This document shows, in pieces, positions 9,355-19,232 of a stretch of 64,000 nucleotides of DNA (its first letter is position 1; each line of letters opens with the position of its first letter). The DNA is taken from assembly GCA_963789825.1 (NCBI GenBank), contig CAWBME010000006.1, positions 930,001-994,000 of the forward strand, in the 5' to 3' direction. The notes beneath the pieces were generated by a model that worked only from the letters and a program-made list of their open reading frames with translations, did no database searches and had not been told where the DNA came from. A program made the translations under genes and the position numbers. The stretch comes from PFL42 sp963789825. Lineage in GTDB: Bacteria > Chloroflexota > Anaerolineae > Anaerolineales > E44-bin32.

Positions 9355-9695
9355 CGAATTCACCTCGCACCCCCTTCTCCCAGGATCACCGTGGCGCACG
9401 AGCCAAGGGTCCGGCCAGGCGATCGGCCGCTATGGCGCTCAAAGGCGAAGCATCCTTGGCGCTCCGGCAACCGAATCAAGACGGCCTTTTAAAGGAGTGG
9501 CAACATCTCGCAGTCGGAAGTTCTGGTGGAAATCCTATGGCGAAAAGCCCAGTATGGAAAGTGGACGAGGCCACCCGGGCCGCTGCCGTTCTTCCCGTGT
9601 GCGAGGAGAGGCAGGACACGTCCGGCGGCGACACTCAACAGCCACCCCGGTGGCTGGTAGCCATGCGCGGGCCTTCCGTGCAACAGGAGGACAAC
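9355..9695. other. Intergenic region upstream of the Crp-like and M24 genes
   Basis: Divergent spacer of about 340 bases. No gene supported. It must hold the promoters of the leftward regulator and of the rightward truncated peptidase. CCTTTTAAAGGAG near 9483-9495 is a short AT-richer palindrome but no clear promoter pair was fixed. Confidence 0.35.
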
Positions 9696-10206
9696 ATGCC
9701 CGACTCAAGCACCTACAAACGCCCCCCGGAGAGGTGCGGCAGATTGATGCGCCAGGCGGAGATCGACGTCCTTCTCCTTACCAAGCCGGCCAACATGCTC
9801 TACCTCACCGGTGACGGACGCCTGCGCGCCTACGCGATGATCACCCGGGCAGGTCAATGTCGCCATGGGCGTTCCCTCCGCCGAAGTCGACGACGTCCGC
9901 GGGCAAGCTCACTTCGACCATCTCGCGGGATTGGAGGACGAAGTCAGCAGGATTGCCTCCATTGCTCGCCATTTCGACCACTTCGGAATCGAATGCGGGA
10001 CGGTCGGGCTCGGGTACACGCTCCTGACCCAGTCCATGATGGCCATGATGACATACCCACACGCCAAACCCGAGGCGGTTGCCGTGCGGGATTGCACTCA
10101 CACCCTCTCGGAGCTGCGCCTGGTGAAGGAGACGAGCGGAATTGAGTTGATTGCCCTGGGGGCGCGCGCCGCCGGCCTCGGCGCAGAGAAGAAGGGCAGA
10201 TTTTAG
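9696..10206 (+). pseudogene. Truncated M24 (Xaa-Pro aminopeptidase-like) N-terminal domain
   Basis: Starts at ATG 9696 behind AGGAGG. The first part, CGRLMRQAEIDVLLLTKPAN then MLYLTGDGR, and after a frame change near 9855 the part VRGQAHFDHLAGLEDEV and LSELRLVKETSGIELI, match the creatinase N-terminal domain that precedes the pita-bread peptidase domain in M24 enzymes. The protein stops about 15 residues after the domain boundary. All metal-binding Asp/His/Glu residues of the catalytic domain are absent and were not found downstream. The last residues (RAAGLGAEKKGRF) are encoded by the 72-bp repeat also seen at 2301, so the gene was probably truncated by a repeat-linked rearrangement. Confidence 0.65.
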
Positions 10207-10230
10207 GGACAGGCCGTCTCTAGCGGGCGC
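10159..10230. repeat. 72-bp dispersed repeat, copy B
   Basis: Second copy of the repeat at 2301-2372, about 92 percent identical by eye. It replaces the catalytic part of the M24 peptidase gene with the same C-terminal codons and stop that end the response regulator at 2347. Confidence 0.75.
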
Positions 10231-10515
10231 GTCGGGAACCGTTGGGAATCGCAGGAAGCCTCACTTGGGGCACCTTCACACGGCTTCGGTGAGTACCTCT
10301 TGGCAGCGGCGCCATATTGTCGATCATCGAGAATTGGCCGCACAGGAAAGGCGTTGCCGGACGAGGCGTGGCACGGAATACGTGAACCATGACGATGTGG
10401 GAGCCCTTCCAGGTGCATATCATCACCCACGTATCCTGGCAGGATCTCAACCTGCGGCCTGAGAACCGGACCGCTCAATCGACGTGCTCGATGGATCCGG
10501 GAATTGCGACAGAGA
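10231..10515. other. Spacer before the HU gene
   Basis: No gene recognised. A leftward open frame 10220-10450 ends at the repeat in the same way as the small membrane protein ends at copy A, but it shows no family signature. The promoter of the HU gene should lie here. Confidence 0.35.
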
Positions 10516-10809
10516 ATGACCAAGACTGAATTTGTGGCCGCCGTTGCCGAGAACAGTGGGCTGACGAAGAGGCAGGCCGACGCGGCGCTGACTGCGATCA
10601 ATGCGGTTGTGGCGCGTGAACTCGGCAACAAGGGTCCTGGAGAAGTTGTCCTCCCGGGCCTTCTCAAGCTCAGCGTCGTGAACAAGCCCGCCACACCCCA
10701 GCACGAAGGTGTAAACCCCTTCACCAAGGAGCCAATGACCTACAAGGCGAAGGCGGCGCGCAAAGAAGTGAAGATAAGCGCCCTCAAGGCGCTCAAAGAC
10801 GCCGTCTGA
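10516..10809 (+). CDS. HU/IHF-family DNA-binding protein
   Basis: 97 residues. MTKTEFVAAVAENSGLTKRQ is the typical helical dimerisation start, and NPFTKEPMTYKAKAARKEVK is the C-terminal DNA-binding part; the arm is longer in Pro/Lys than in E. coli HU (VNKPATPQHEGVNPF). ATG at 10516 is preferred to the in-frame TTG at 10504 by family alignment. It should act as a nucleoid protein. The 3' end is opposite the C-terminal frame of the dynamin-like gene. Confidence 0.88.
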   Translation: MTKTEFVAAVAENSGLTKRQADAALTAINAVVARELGNKGPGEVVLPGLLKLSVVNKPATPQHEGVNPFTKEPMTYKAKAARKEVKISALKALKDAV

Positions 10810-12630
10810 GCTCCTGAAGTCCGAGGTGAAATTGCATCAGCACGAGGCACCGTGCGCTGGCGGCGAAGGGTAAGGCGCGTTCTTTCCTTCAATCCGTCGG
10901 CGCCGCCTCGCTTACCGCCGACTTCGAGCGCCGTCAGCTCCACGGAGACCTCGTCCAGCCCGGTGGCGACGCGCTGCAAGCGCTCCTGCTCCTCGTGGAC
11001 AAAACGCCAGTACGGCGCCATCGCCTGCCGCAATCGCTCGAGCCCTTGACCTAGCTCACGTGTGAAGCTCTCTTCCAGCGTTGCCGCCAGCTGTGCACGC
11101 AGCGCTTCCATCTTGGTGCGGAACTCACGCTTGGCCACGCCGCGCCGCCAAGGAATGACCGCCAGCCCGATCACGCCCACCACGCTCGCTGCCACCAGCC
11201 CGGTGGCATCGGCCGCAGCCGTCGCCAGCAAGGCCTTGAGTACCAGCCCAAGGCTGACCGCGCCGAGTTCGACCAACCCGACCATGGCAACCGATTCCCG
11301 TACAGCCAGCGTAAGCCGCTCACCCTCGGCAACTCGGTCATAGGAACGAAGGACGCCGTCCGCCTGCGCGCCCAGGCTCTCCAGCAGCTGCCGGCGATTG
11401 TAGGCAAACCCACCGGCCGCCTCCTGCGCCGCCTCATGCAGCGCCGAGGTCTCCCGCCGCCGGCCAAGCTCGGCCGCCGTCCGCCGCCACACGCCCAGCT
11501 CGCGCTCGACCAGCCAGTCGATGACCCCTTGGACATGCTGGGTGACAAGCTCGGGGGTGTCGGCGACGACCTCCTTCTCGAAAGCCGCCTGCATACGACG
11601 CCTTTGCAGCATGTCGCCAATCCTGAGCAGGCGCATGCGATCGTCCAGAAACGCCTCGCCGCGCAAGCTCATCTGCAGCAGATCGTTCTCGATGTACGCC
11701 CGATGCCGCTCGAACTCGGATCGAGTCTCCACTTCATAGGCGTCCCATTGGCCCTCCGCCATGCCGCAGCGCCTCGGCGTCCTCGGCCAGCACCTGCAGC
11801 CGCCCGGCGGCAGTAGCCCGGTAGTCTGCCACCAGCTTCCCGGCGACACCCAGGGGGCTGCGCAGCTTGAGTGCCACGAGTTGGGTCTGCGTCAGCGAGC
11901 TGCGCAGGTGGTCGCGGAAGCGGCGGAAGCCTGCCGCGGCCGGCGAGTTCGGCGAGGATAGCCCTGCCTTGGCCGAGACCGGGAACAGCTCCGGCTCGAA
12001 GTCGAGCAGACGCCGCACTTGCGAGCGCACGAACGTTTCTACCTCACGTCGGGCAGCCTCGCTCTCGAGCACGTCGTCCTTGTTGACCACGACGACGACC
12101 TTCTTCCCCCACTGGCGGATGCTCTCGAGGAAAGCCCGCTCGCTCTCGGTGAATGGCCGGTCGGCCGAGGTGACGAACAGCACCAGATCGCTGCGTGGAA
12201 CGAAGTCGCGGGCGATCGCCTCATGCTGCCGCAGCACGGCGTTTGTCCCGGGGGTGTCGACGATGCGCACCTGGCGCAGGAGCTCGGCCGGGTAGCGCAT
12301 CAACCGAACGTCATCCTGGACAAATTCGGGCGGCCCCGCCTGGCCATGTGCCAAGATGCACACGCGGTCGGTCGTCGGCGTCGGGCCCTCGGGCAGATAC
12401 GCCTCGCCCAGCAGCGCGTTGATCAGCGCCGACTTGCCACTGTTGAACTCGCCGACGACGACCAGAAGGAACAGCTCGTCGAGCTGCTGCAGCGCCCGGC
12501 GCAGGTGCTCCAGATCGGCGGGCGCCGCCTCCCAACCGGAGAGCACGTCCAGGGCGCGCTGCAAGACCGCCCGCTCTTCGGTCCAGATGCGCTTCTGCTC
12601 TTCGTTCAGCCACTCTGCAAAGGTCATCAT
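10740..12630 (-). CDS. Dynamin-like GTPase, one frameshift
   Basis: About 630 residues in two frames joined near 11780. The G domain has a P-loop VVGEFNSGKSALINALLGEA, the G2 Thr region EGPTPTTDR, G3 RIVDTPGTNAV and G4 VVVVNKDDV. The C-terminal half is helical with a hydrophobic patch (LLATAAADATGLVAASVVGV then IGLAVIPWRRG) and coiled-coil-like stretches around it, as in bacterial dynamin-like and mitofusin-like proteins that remodel or fuse membranes. Start ATG at 12630 or 12627; an in-frame upstream extension to 13386 is rejected as it is Arg/Pro-rich and lacks a start context. The annotated end overlaps the HU gene on the other strand by 70 bases, so the true stop may be slightly upstream. 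Confidence 0.82.
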
Positions 12631-13399
12631 CGTAGATCGTACCGGAGGCGGCATCATCGACCTAGTCGTGGTCACGCCTAGCCGGCGAGGCCACGGCTGA
12701 CGGCGCGGCTCTTGCCGCCGAGCTTCATCGCTTGGGAATGCCAGGCTCCCCGAAGGACGTCGGGGCGGTTTGGCGGGCGCACAGTCAGCCCCTTTCCAGC
12801 CATGGCCACCCTCCGAAGCTCCCCGAAGAGGGAACCCAACTGACTGATACGCGCGTCGGCTTGGTGACCTGGCGTGGCCCACGCGACACACAACGACTCC
12901 CCACCCGGCTGCATTGGGAGGGGGTGACGGGTGTAGCTTGAGCGGGAAGAACGCATCTGGTGTGTGCTTGAACTCATGCTTCCCCCAGAGATCGTCCAAA
13001 GGGGGCCGGCTGTGGTTGAACGACGGCTCACGCGTACGCCTCCGCCCCCGAGATTTCGGGACATCCTTCGAGCCACGACGTCGCCGCCGACCGCACGCAC
13101 CCTGGCCCCCGCAAAGAGCAGGCAATGGGCGGCCACCACGATTGTTGACCGTGGTCTCGGCCAGCTTGCCCAGGGCGCAGACCCGGGGGCAACGGAGAGT
13201 GCCTGGCATCCCGGTGGGACGCAGGCGCTCAACCGAAGACAGATCGGGTTGCCTGAGCGCCTCCATTCCGACAACGGGCTGGAGTTCACACCGTCCCACG
13301 GGATACGAGCGCTGCCTGAGCGAGCCGAACGGGGGCCCTGTAAGCCCCAGGGTGGCCCCGACCGAGACTCTCAACCCAGGGCTCACCCACTCGATCAGG
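12631..13399. other. Region without an intact gene; faint transposase trace
   Basis: Open frames on both strands lack family patterns, except a rightward stretch near 13250-13300 that reads RLHSDNGLEFTP, similar to the DDE integrase core of IS3-type transposases. No terminal repeats or remaining transposase domains are seen. The upstream promoter of the dynamin-like gene lies at the left end. Confidence 0.3.
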
Positions 13400-13570
13400 C
13401 TATAGGTTACGGACGCGTGTCGCCACCAGCATCAAGACGAGCCCGACTGCGACAAGCCAGAACGCGTACTGGCTCAGACCGGCTACGTTGCCCACGTAGC
13501 CCAAGAGGCCAAGCAGGCCCAGGGCGAAAGCAATCCACCAGGTGATGTTCTTCGGAGGGCTAAGTTTCAT
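13400..13570 (-). CDS. Small two-helix membrane protein
   Basis: 56 residues: MKLSPPKNITWWIAFALGLL, then LGYVGNVAGLSQYAFWLVAV and a short basic tail. Two membrane helices are clear. AGGAG lies six bases before the ATG at 13570. Similar small proteins are common in Chloroflexota genomes but no function is known to me. It follows the small lipoprotein gene in the same direction. Confidence 0.65.
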   Translation of the reverse strand: MKLSPPKNITWWIAFALGLLGLLGYVGNVAGLSQYAFWLVAVGLVLMLVATRVRNL

Positions 13571-13759
13571 GGTTTCATCTCCTTTGATATCGACATCTCT
13601 TCGTCCGGCGTTCGGCCCAGGGGTGGCAGGGTCGAACAAACTGCGGGCGAAGTCAAGTTGCGCGGGTCCATGCCCCTGATCGGCCGACGGGAACCCAACG
13701 GCCTCGAGCCAAGCCGCGCCGAGCATGCTGGCCCGCAGATCGAGATACGGTGGTTCGGG

Positions 13760-14168
13760 CTATCGGCGTCTCGAACCAACGATTCCGCCCAGAATGAGGA
13801 ACACGATCGCCACTCCAAGCAAGAAGCCAAGGTTGTACTGGCTCCCGTCGTTGTGCACTTCGTACATCTGCCAACCCTGGTTGACGAATGAGAGCACGAG
13901 GGTCACCGGGGAAATGATCCCATGCCAGATTCCCGGGAGGATGCCGGCGACGCGACCGTACGCATCGGCTGTATCGACCAACGGGTTCGGGCCGGGAGTG
14001 TAGATTCGGATCGTCACGCCAGGCACGTCGATTTGACCGCTGGGAGCGGGAGTACCGGGTGTGGTCGGGACCGGCGTGTTGACTTGTGCGACGGTGCCGG
14101 GAGCACAGCCCGCGACCACGACAAGCATCATGGCTCATGAGCGCGAGAGTGAACAGCTGCTTCTTCAT
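13760..14168 (-). CDS. Lipoprotein with one C-terminal membrane helix, one frameshift
   Basis: About 136 residues. MKKQLFTLALM in one frame continues in another as MMLVVVAGCAPG, giving a normal lipoprotein signal with lipobox VAGC; the break is near 14135. The mature part has a Pro/Thr linker (VNTPVPTTPGTPAPS), a short region ending TLVLSFVNQGWQMYEVHNDG and a C-terminal helix LGVAIVFLILGGIVGSRRR. No family recognised. It is upstream of the small membrane protein ending at 13400. Confidence 0.65.
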
Positions 14169-14851
14169 CTTCTACCTCTGGCCTTGAACTGGCGGGCCTG
14201 TTGCGCAAGTGAGCCGCCGCATGGATGCGAGCTAGAAGAGAGGTTGCGGCTCATTTCTCATTCTGCGGCTACTGCCCTCCGGCCGCATCCAACGACTGGG
14301 GAGTATCGATCTCCGCCATCTGGGGGAGACCCATGCAACCACGGCGCATCGCCTTCTGCAATCCCGGACTCCCGGCCAGAACTGCCAAGGCAGGTCGCAG
14401 GACGAGCTCTTGAATCGGGGAATCTTCTCCACGCTCCAGGAAGCCGATGTGCTGATCAGGCGACGGAGGCCGCAGCTCACGACTGGAAGCCGCCCGCATC
14501 GCTCGCCGCTTCGTTGCCCGCCTGCGCCACGGGGCTTCTAGACGCCCTGCGCGGGGTTCCCACTTGCGTCTCCAGCGGCCTTCGGAGTAACATCGTCTCT
14601 GGCACAGGAACAGGGGACAACTCACTCTCAACGCTCGGCGCAGGCAACTCTTGCTACCGTTGGGTCTCGACTGTTCCTGCCTGACTTTCGTCATTCACTG
14701 CTGTCAGAGCCTGCTGGCTGCTGATGAGTGAGGCTGGGCAATGCGGAACAACAGGGCATGGACAGGCCCCGGCGTTGGAAACCAAGCCAGAGCATGGCCG
14801 GGCGGAAATCGAGTCACACCAAGCCACGGGCCTCTGCAAGAAGGCCCCCCC
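14169..14851. other. Intergenic region upstream of the PAS-GAF kinase
   Basis: About 680 bases with no supported gene. A leftward open frame at 14269-14694 is Arg-rich and matches no family. The promoter of the kinase gene at 14852 should lie in the right part. Confidence 0.4.
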
Positions 14852-16481
14852 ATGAAGCCGAGCTTGAAGCATCTCTCGCCAGGTGAGGACGGTGAGCGGT
14901 ATCGCAGCATCTTCGATGCTGCCACCGACGGATTGATCCTCACCGATCTGGACACTGGATCCGTGATCGAGGCGAACCCCGCGGCGTGCGCGATGCACGG
15001 CTACGCCCGTGAGGCATTCATTGGGCTTCTCCCTCCAGCCTTCATCCATCCCGATAGCCAGCACCGATTCGCCGACTTCACCCAGGAGCTGCGATCCGGC
15101 ACCGTGCTCGAGGCGCTGGTCCAGCACGTCCGTCGGGACGGCTCGACGTTTCACGCCGAGTGGCGCGGGACGGCGTTCACTCTGCTTGGCCGGCCGTGCA
15201 TCCTGGGCACCGTCCGGGACGTCAGCTCGCGCCTCCAGGCAGAGCAGCGGCTCCAGCAGCAGGTCGAAGCCCGGACGCGAGAACAATCGGCGCTGCTGGA
15301 TATCTCGCACGCCCTGGCCTCCACGCTGGAGCTCCAGCCGGGCCTGATCTTGGATCGGCTGCAGGGAATTGTCGAATACACACACGCCGGGCTATTCGGG
15401 CTCTGCCAATTCGACACTAACAGCCCTGGCCGTGCGTGGTGCAGAGCAGCTGGAACACGCCGTTCCCCTCCAGGTCCACCTGGAGGGTCCGGAGGCGCTG
15501 GCAGGCTTGTTCAATGACCATCGCCCGCTCCGCATCGCCGACGTCAGCGGCGATGATCCGGCGGCGGCGTTTCTCCGCACACTGCTGAACGGGGAGGCAG
15601 CCGTGTTGCTGCAAGGCGTGTGCGCGTGGATGTGGGTGCCCCTGGCCGTCAAAGGCCGGATCATCGGCGGCCTGGGCATCGCCCACGCCCAGCGGGATTA
15701 CTTCACGGCCCATCACGCCGCCCTGGCCCTCTCGATGGCCGACCAGGTCGCGATCACGATGCTCAACGCTGAGCTGTCCGAACAGGCTCGAGGCCTTGCC
15801 GCGCTGCAGGAACGCCAGCGCCTGGCGCGGAGCCTTCATGACGCCGTCAACCAATCGCTCTTCTCCGCCGGCCTGATCGCCGAAGTCCTGCCGCGCCTGT
15901 GGGACCGTGACCCGGCCGAGGGGCGGGAGTCGCTCGAGGACTTGCGCCGGCTGACGCGCGGGGCCCTGGCCGAGATGCGCGGGCTGCTGGCCGAACTGAG
16001 GCCAACGGTCCTGACTGACAGCAGCCTGGGCGACTTGGTGCGCCAGTTGGCCAACGCCTTCACCGGCCGAACGAACATTCCAGTCAGCGTGACTCTGGCC
16101 GGGGAGCATGTTCTGCCCGCGGACATCCAGGTGGCGCTATACCGCATCTGCCAAGAAGCGCTCAACAACATCGCCAAACACGCCGGAGCCCGCCGTGTGG
16201 AGATCGACCTACACTATGCCATCGGCGCAGCAACGGCGTGTCCGTCCCTGGCACAACCAGGTGCGCCCAGGATGATCGCCGTCAGGTCGGTAGACATGCA
16301 GATCCATGATGATGGCGTCGGCTTCGACCCCGCCCCGCCGGCGGCCTCCGGTCATTATGGGCTGGGAATGATGCGCGAGCGCGCCGAGGCCGTGGGAGCG
16401 AAGCTGTCGGTCACCAGCTCGCCGGGGTTCGGCACCGAAATCACCGTACACTGGCAGGATACCCCGGAACAGGAGGCCTGA
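14852..16481 (+). CDS. Sensor histidine kinase: PAS + GAF + HisKA_3 + HATPase, one frameshift
   Basis: About 540 residues joined across a frame change near 15415. A PAS domain begins RYRSIFDAATDGLILTDLDT and includes AACAMHGYAREAFIG; a GAF domain spans roughly residues 150-310 with VCAWMWVPLAVKGRIIGGLG. The phosphoacceptor box is RQRLARSLHDAVNQSLFSAG and the ATPase boxes are CQEALNNIAKHAGARRVEID, HDDGVGFDPAP and GHYGLGMMRERAEAVGA. About 25 extra residues lie between the N-box and the G1 box. No membrane segment is seen, so the kinase is probably cytoplasmic. Its stop overlaps the regulator start (TGATG), which makes the pair a coupled two-component system. Confidence 0.87.
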
Positions 16482-17125
16482 TGACATCCCCCTCCCCACG
16501 TATCCGCGTCCTGGTGGTTGACGACCATGCAATGGTCCGCCGCGGGTTGGCGACCTTCCTCAAGGTCTACGATGATCTGGAATTGGCGGGTGAGGCCGCC
16601 AGCGGGCAAGCCGCCGTTCAGCTCTGTGTCGAACTCCAGCCGGACGTTGTTCTGATGGACATGGTCATGCCGGATATGGATGGCGCCGCCGCAACACGCT
16701 TGATCCGCAACCAGTCCACATCGATCCAGGTGCTTGCCTTGACAAGCTTCAAGGAAGAGATCCTGGTGCGAAGCGCTCTGCAGGCCGGAGCCATTGGTTA
16801 TCTACTCAAGGATGTGTCGGCCGACGAGCTGGCCGGGGCCATCCGCGCCGCCCATGCCGGACGCGCCACCCTCTCCCCCGAAGCTGCTCAGGCGCTGGTC
16901 CATGCCGCCTCCCAACCACCGCTCCCGGGCATGACCCTGACCGAACGTGAGCGCACCGTACTGGTACTGATGGTCGAGGGATTGAACAATACACAGATCG
17001 CGGCAAGGCTGACCGTCAGCCCGTCCACTGTCAAGTCCCATGTCAGCAACATCTTGTCCAAGCTGGGCGTCGCCAGCCGGACCGAAGCTGTCAGCCTGGC
17101 CTTGCGTCACGGCCTCGTCACCTAA
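16481..17125 (+). CDS. LuxR/NarL-family response regulator
   Basis: 214 residues, intact. Receiver: VLVVDDHAMVRRGLATFLKV, phospho-Asp in DVVLMDMVMPDMDG, Lys in YLLKDVSADEL. C-terminal LuxR helix-turn-helix: LTERERTVLVLMVEGLNNTQ and PSTVKSHVSNILSKLGVASR. The ATG shares its A with the kinase stop codon, so translation is coupled. It is expected to be phosphorylated by the upstream kinase and to bind DNA as a dimer. Confidence 0.93.
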   Translation: MTSPSPRIRVLVVDDHAMVRRGLATFLKVYDDLELAGEAASGQAAVQLCVELQPDVVLMDMVMPDMDGAAATRLIRNQSTSIQVLALTSFKEEILVRSALQAGAIGYLLKDVSADELAGAIRAAHAGRATLSPEAAQALVHAASQPPLPGMTLTERERTVLVLMVEGLNNTQIAARLTVSPSTVKSHVSNILSKLGVASRTEAVSLALRHGLVT

Positions 17126-17157
17126 CCCGAGCGCTCACCTCCCCCAACTGGCGGATG

Positions 17158-17198
17158 CCAACACTCCCCGGCCGATGGATGCGGCCGGGGAGTGTTGG
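17158..17198 (+). promoter_or_regulatory. Perfect 16-bp hairpin between two regulator genes
   Basis: CCAACACTCCCCGGCC pairs with GGCCGGGGAGTGTTGG around a 9-nt loop. It begins 33 bases after the LuxR regulator stop and ends directly before the start region of the lone receiver gene. There is no T tract, so it may be a terminator without U-run, a processing site or a structure controlling the next start codon. Confidence 0.55.
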
Positions 17199-17213
17199 AT
17201 GCATTATGAGCGT

Positions 17214-17585
17214 ATGACCCGCGTATTCTTGGCCGATGCCCAGCCCGATGAGCGCAAAGCCTTGCGGGCGATGCTGAAGGATCTCAACATGGAGATCGTC
17301 GGCGAAGCCGCCGACTGGTCAGCAACCCTGGCGAAAGCGCCGGCGACGAGTTTGGATATGTTGCTGGTGGATTGGGGCATGCTCCCCACCGGTCAGGGAG
17401 TGAAGGCACTGGCCGAACTGCGCGTGGCCTGTCCGAGTGCGATCGTCGTGGTCCTCATCAGCCACCTGGATGCCCGTCACCAGGCCGCTCTTTCAGCCGG
17501 AGCCGACGCATTCATCAGCAAAGGTGAGACCCCCGAGCGTGTGGCCGAACGCCTGCAGGCTGCAGCGGACAGCGTACGCATATAG
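17214..17585 (+). CDS. Stand-alone response-regulator receiver protein
   Basis: 123 residues, a single receiver domain with no output domain: MTRVFLADAQPDERKALRAM, phospho-Asp candidate in DMLLVDWGMLPTGQG, Lys in FISKGETPERV. The first acidic pair is reduced to Asp-Ala in LADAQPDE. An in-frame ATG at 17199 lies at the hairpin edge and is an alternative start. Probably relays or competes for phosphate with the adjacent two-component pair. Confidence 0.8.
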   Translation: MTRVFLADAQPDERKALRAMLKDLNMEIVGEAADWSATLAKAPATSLDMLLVDWGMLPTGQGVKALAELRVACPSAIVVVLISHLDARHQAALSAGADAFISKGETPERVAERLQAAADSVRI

Positions 17586-17799
17586 CCGTTCCCGGCGGGT
17601 CTCGGGTGGGGTCAGGCGGCTTGAAGATCACGACACATCGGGCGGTCTCGAGTGTCGCTCAGACTCGGGCAGTCCCTCTACGATGATCAGGAGGCTCGGC
17701 CTATCGACGAAGATCTGATCGAAGACAAGTGCCGATGAATCCAAGCGCAGAACATTCACGCCAATCCGTGCAACTCAAACTCACACACAGGAGACAAGA

Positions 17800-18063
17800 A
17801 TGAACATCATTATCTACTTGATCGCTGCGGCAGCCGTCGGATGGGTCGCAAGTGAAATCATGCACGACCGCGCGAGCCTGATTATCAATATTGTAGTGGG
17901 CATCGTGGGCGCTTTCCTGGCCGGTTACTTGATCAGCCCCCTCGTCGGTGTCCCGCCGATCAGCGTTGGTGGTGCTTTCAGCATTGGCACCCTGCTGGTA
18001 TCGCTCGTGGGTGCGATCATCGTGATCGCGATCGTCCATCTATTCCGCCGCAGACTGCGCTAG
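17800..18063 (+). CDS. GlsB/YeaQ/YmgE-family membrane protein
   Basis: 87 residues with three membrane helices and glycine motifs typical of the family: AAAVGWVASEIMHDRA, IINIVVGIVGAFLAGYLISP, VSLVGAIIVIAIVHLFRRRL. These are small stress-linked inner-membrane proteins of unknown mechanism. AGGAGAC precedes the ATG. It lies downstream of the regulator cluster. Confidence 0.88.
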   Translation: MNIIIYLIAAAAVGWVASEIMHDRASLIINIVVGIVGAFLAGYLISPLVGVPPISVGGAFSIGTLLVSLVGAIIVIAIVHLFRRRLR

Positions 18064-18083
18064 CTCTCTCGGGCTACCCGGCA

Positions 18084-18111
18084 GGCAGGGGTGCGTCACC
18101 GCACCCCTGCC
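18084..18111 (+). terminator. Stem-loop terminator after the GlsB-type gene
   Basis: A perfect 12-bp stem, GGCAGGGGTGCG with a TCAC loop, lies about 20 bases after the stop codon. No T tract follows, as is usual for high-GC genomes. Confidence 0.6.
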
Positions 18112-18274
18112 GAGCGAATCAGAGGGATCCTCAGTTCCGCCACTTCTCTTGACGCCGGCCAAACCGGCCGTCAAAGACGGCGCAGACCCTAAGGTCTGCA
18201 TTGCTCATGGCGGCCGCCAACGCTCTGGCGAGCCCGTCGCCCGCCACTCATTCCCACTAGAAGGGACAGCAACC

Positions 18275-18424
18275 ATGCACATCACCAGAAACATCGGGAT
18301 GCTCTTACTGGCCATCTTCCTTATCGCCTGGGGCCTGGCACAGCTGCTTGGGATTGGCGGCATCGGCGTAATCCTGGCGATCCTCGCCATTGCAGCTGGC
18401 ATCTTCATCTTGCTCGGACGATAG
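18275..18424 (+). CDS. Small two-helix membrane protein
   Basis: 49 residues: MHITRNIGMLLLAIFLIAWG, then LAQLLGIGGIGVILAILAIA and AGIFILLGR. It is almost wholly hydrophobic with two helices. GAAGGGAC lies upstream of the ATG. Proteins of this type are often annotated as hypothetical; the position after the GlsB-type gene suggests a shared stress setting. Confidence 0.6.
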   Translation: MHITRNIGMLLLAIFLIAWGLAQLLGIGGIGVILAILAIAAGIFILLGR

Positions 18425-19232
18425 GACCGGCGCCACTGTACCTCGCGACGTGTCGAACAGCCGATACTCCAGCTGCCAGACTGGACTCGAACGCGCGCTT
18501 CTCTTCATCGGGGCCATGCGCTCCGCCGTAGGCAGGCTTGGCCGGGCTGGATCGGGCTGGTTTCAACGGGGCACCCCAAGTCATCGCTCCCACTCCGAGC
18601 CTCGGAATGCAAACCCACTTCTACCTGGCAATACCTGTTCATGGCTTCTCCTCCTCTTCGGCTACTGAGGACGGCCATCCGGTGCGCGCACCTTGGAGCC
18701 CCCCAACTGCAGGGATGATTCCCCATTGGAAGGTCTCGAGGGGCCTGATCACGTGGACGTTGGGGATGTTGAGGTGCTGAGGTCGCATGCTGCATTCCAA
18801 CACCGGCCGGCTGCCTCGCAGGCCCACTACTCCCGAGGGCGTCACACTGCCAGGCACAAGGTGGGCGGCGCCCATCGTCGTCTTCCCGATCTCGTCGCAG
18901 CTGCGCCCAACCTCGCCGGTAGGTCATTTCAAGGCATCGGGCTTGGCGCAAGTCGCGTCGACACTTGTCCCTGCAAATAGGCTGCACACGTTTCCGCACT
19001 CGGCGACAGGCGCAGCGTCGTCTTCTCGTCGCCGCAGCACCCTACTTCGTGGAGATCGATCGCGGAAATCCAGCTTGACAGCAATTGGCTCAACGGCGTT
19101 GCACACCCGACTCGGTCTTCCCAGCATTGCGGCCCGCCAATCCGGGCACCCCGTATGCCCTACCTCACGCGAGACCGATGCCACCCTTGTCGACACATCA
19201 CCCCGCGCACAGCGTCCCGCAGGGAAGCGCTT
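18425..19232. other. Region without a recognised gene
   Basis: About 800 bases. Open frames on both strands up to 164 residues lack hydrophobic or family patterns and are antisense shadows of each other. No repeat or RNA gene seen. Confidence 0.4.

Noticed and set aside
12631..13386. N-terminal extension of the dynamin-like protein
   Set aside because: About 250 Arg/Pro-rich residues precede the normal start at 12630 and do not match any domain; the frame is just open in GC-rich DNA.
14269..14694. Leftward 141-residue open frame
   Set aside because: Arg-rich, no recognised domain, and no start signal; not supported as a gene.
18505..18999. Leftward 164-residue open frame
   Set aside because: No family pattern, no ribosome binding site and overlapping open frames on the other strand.
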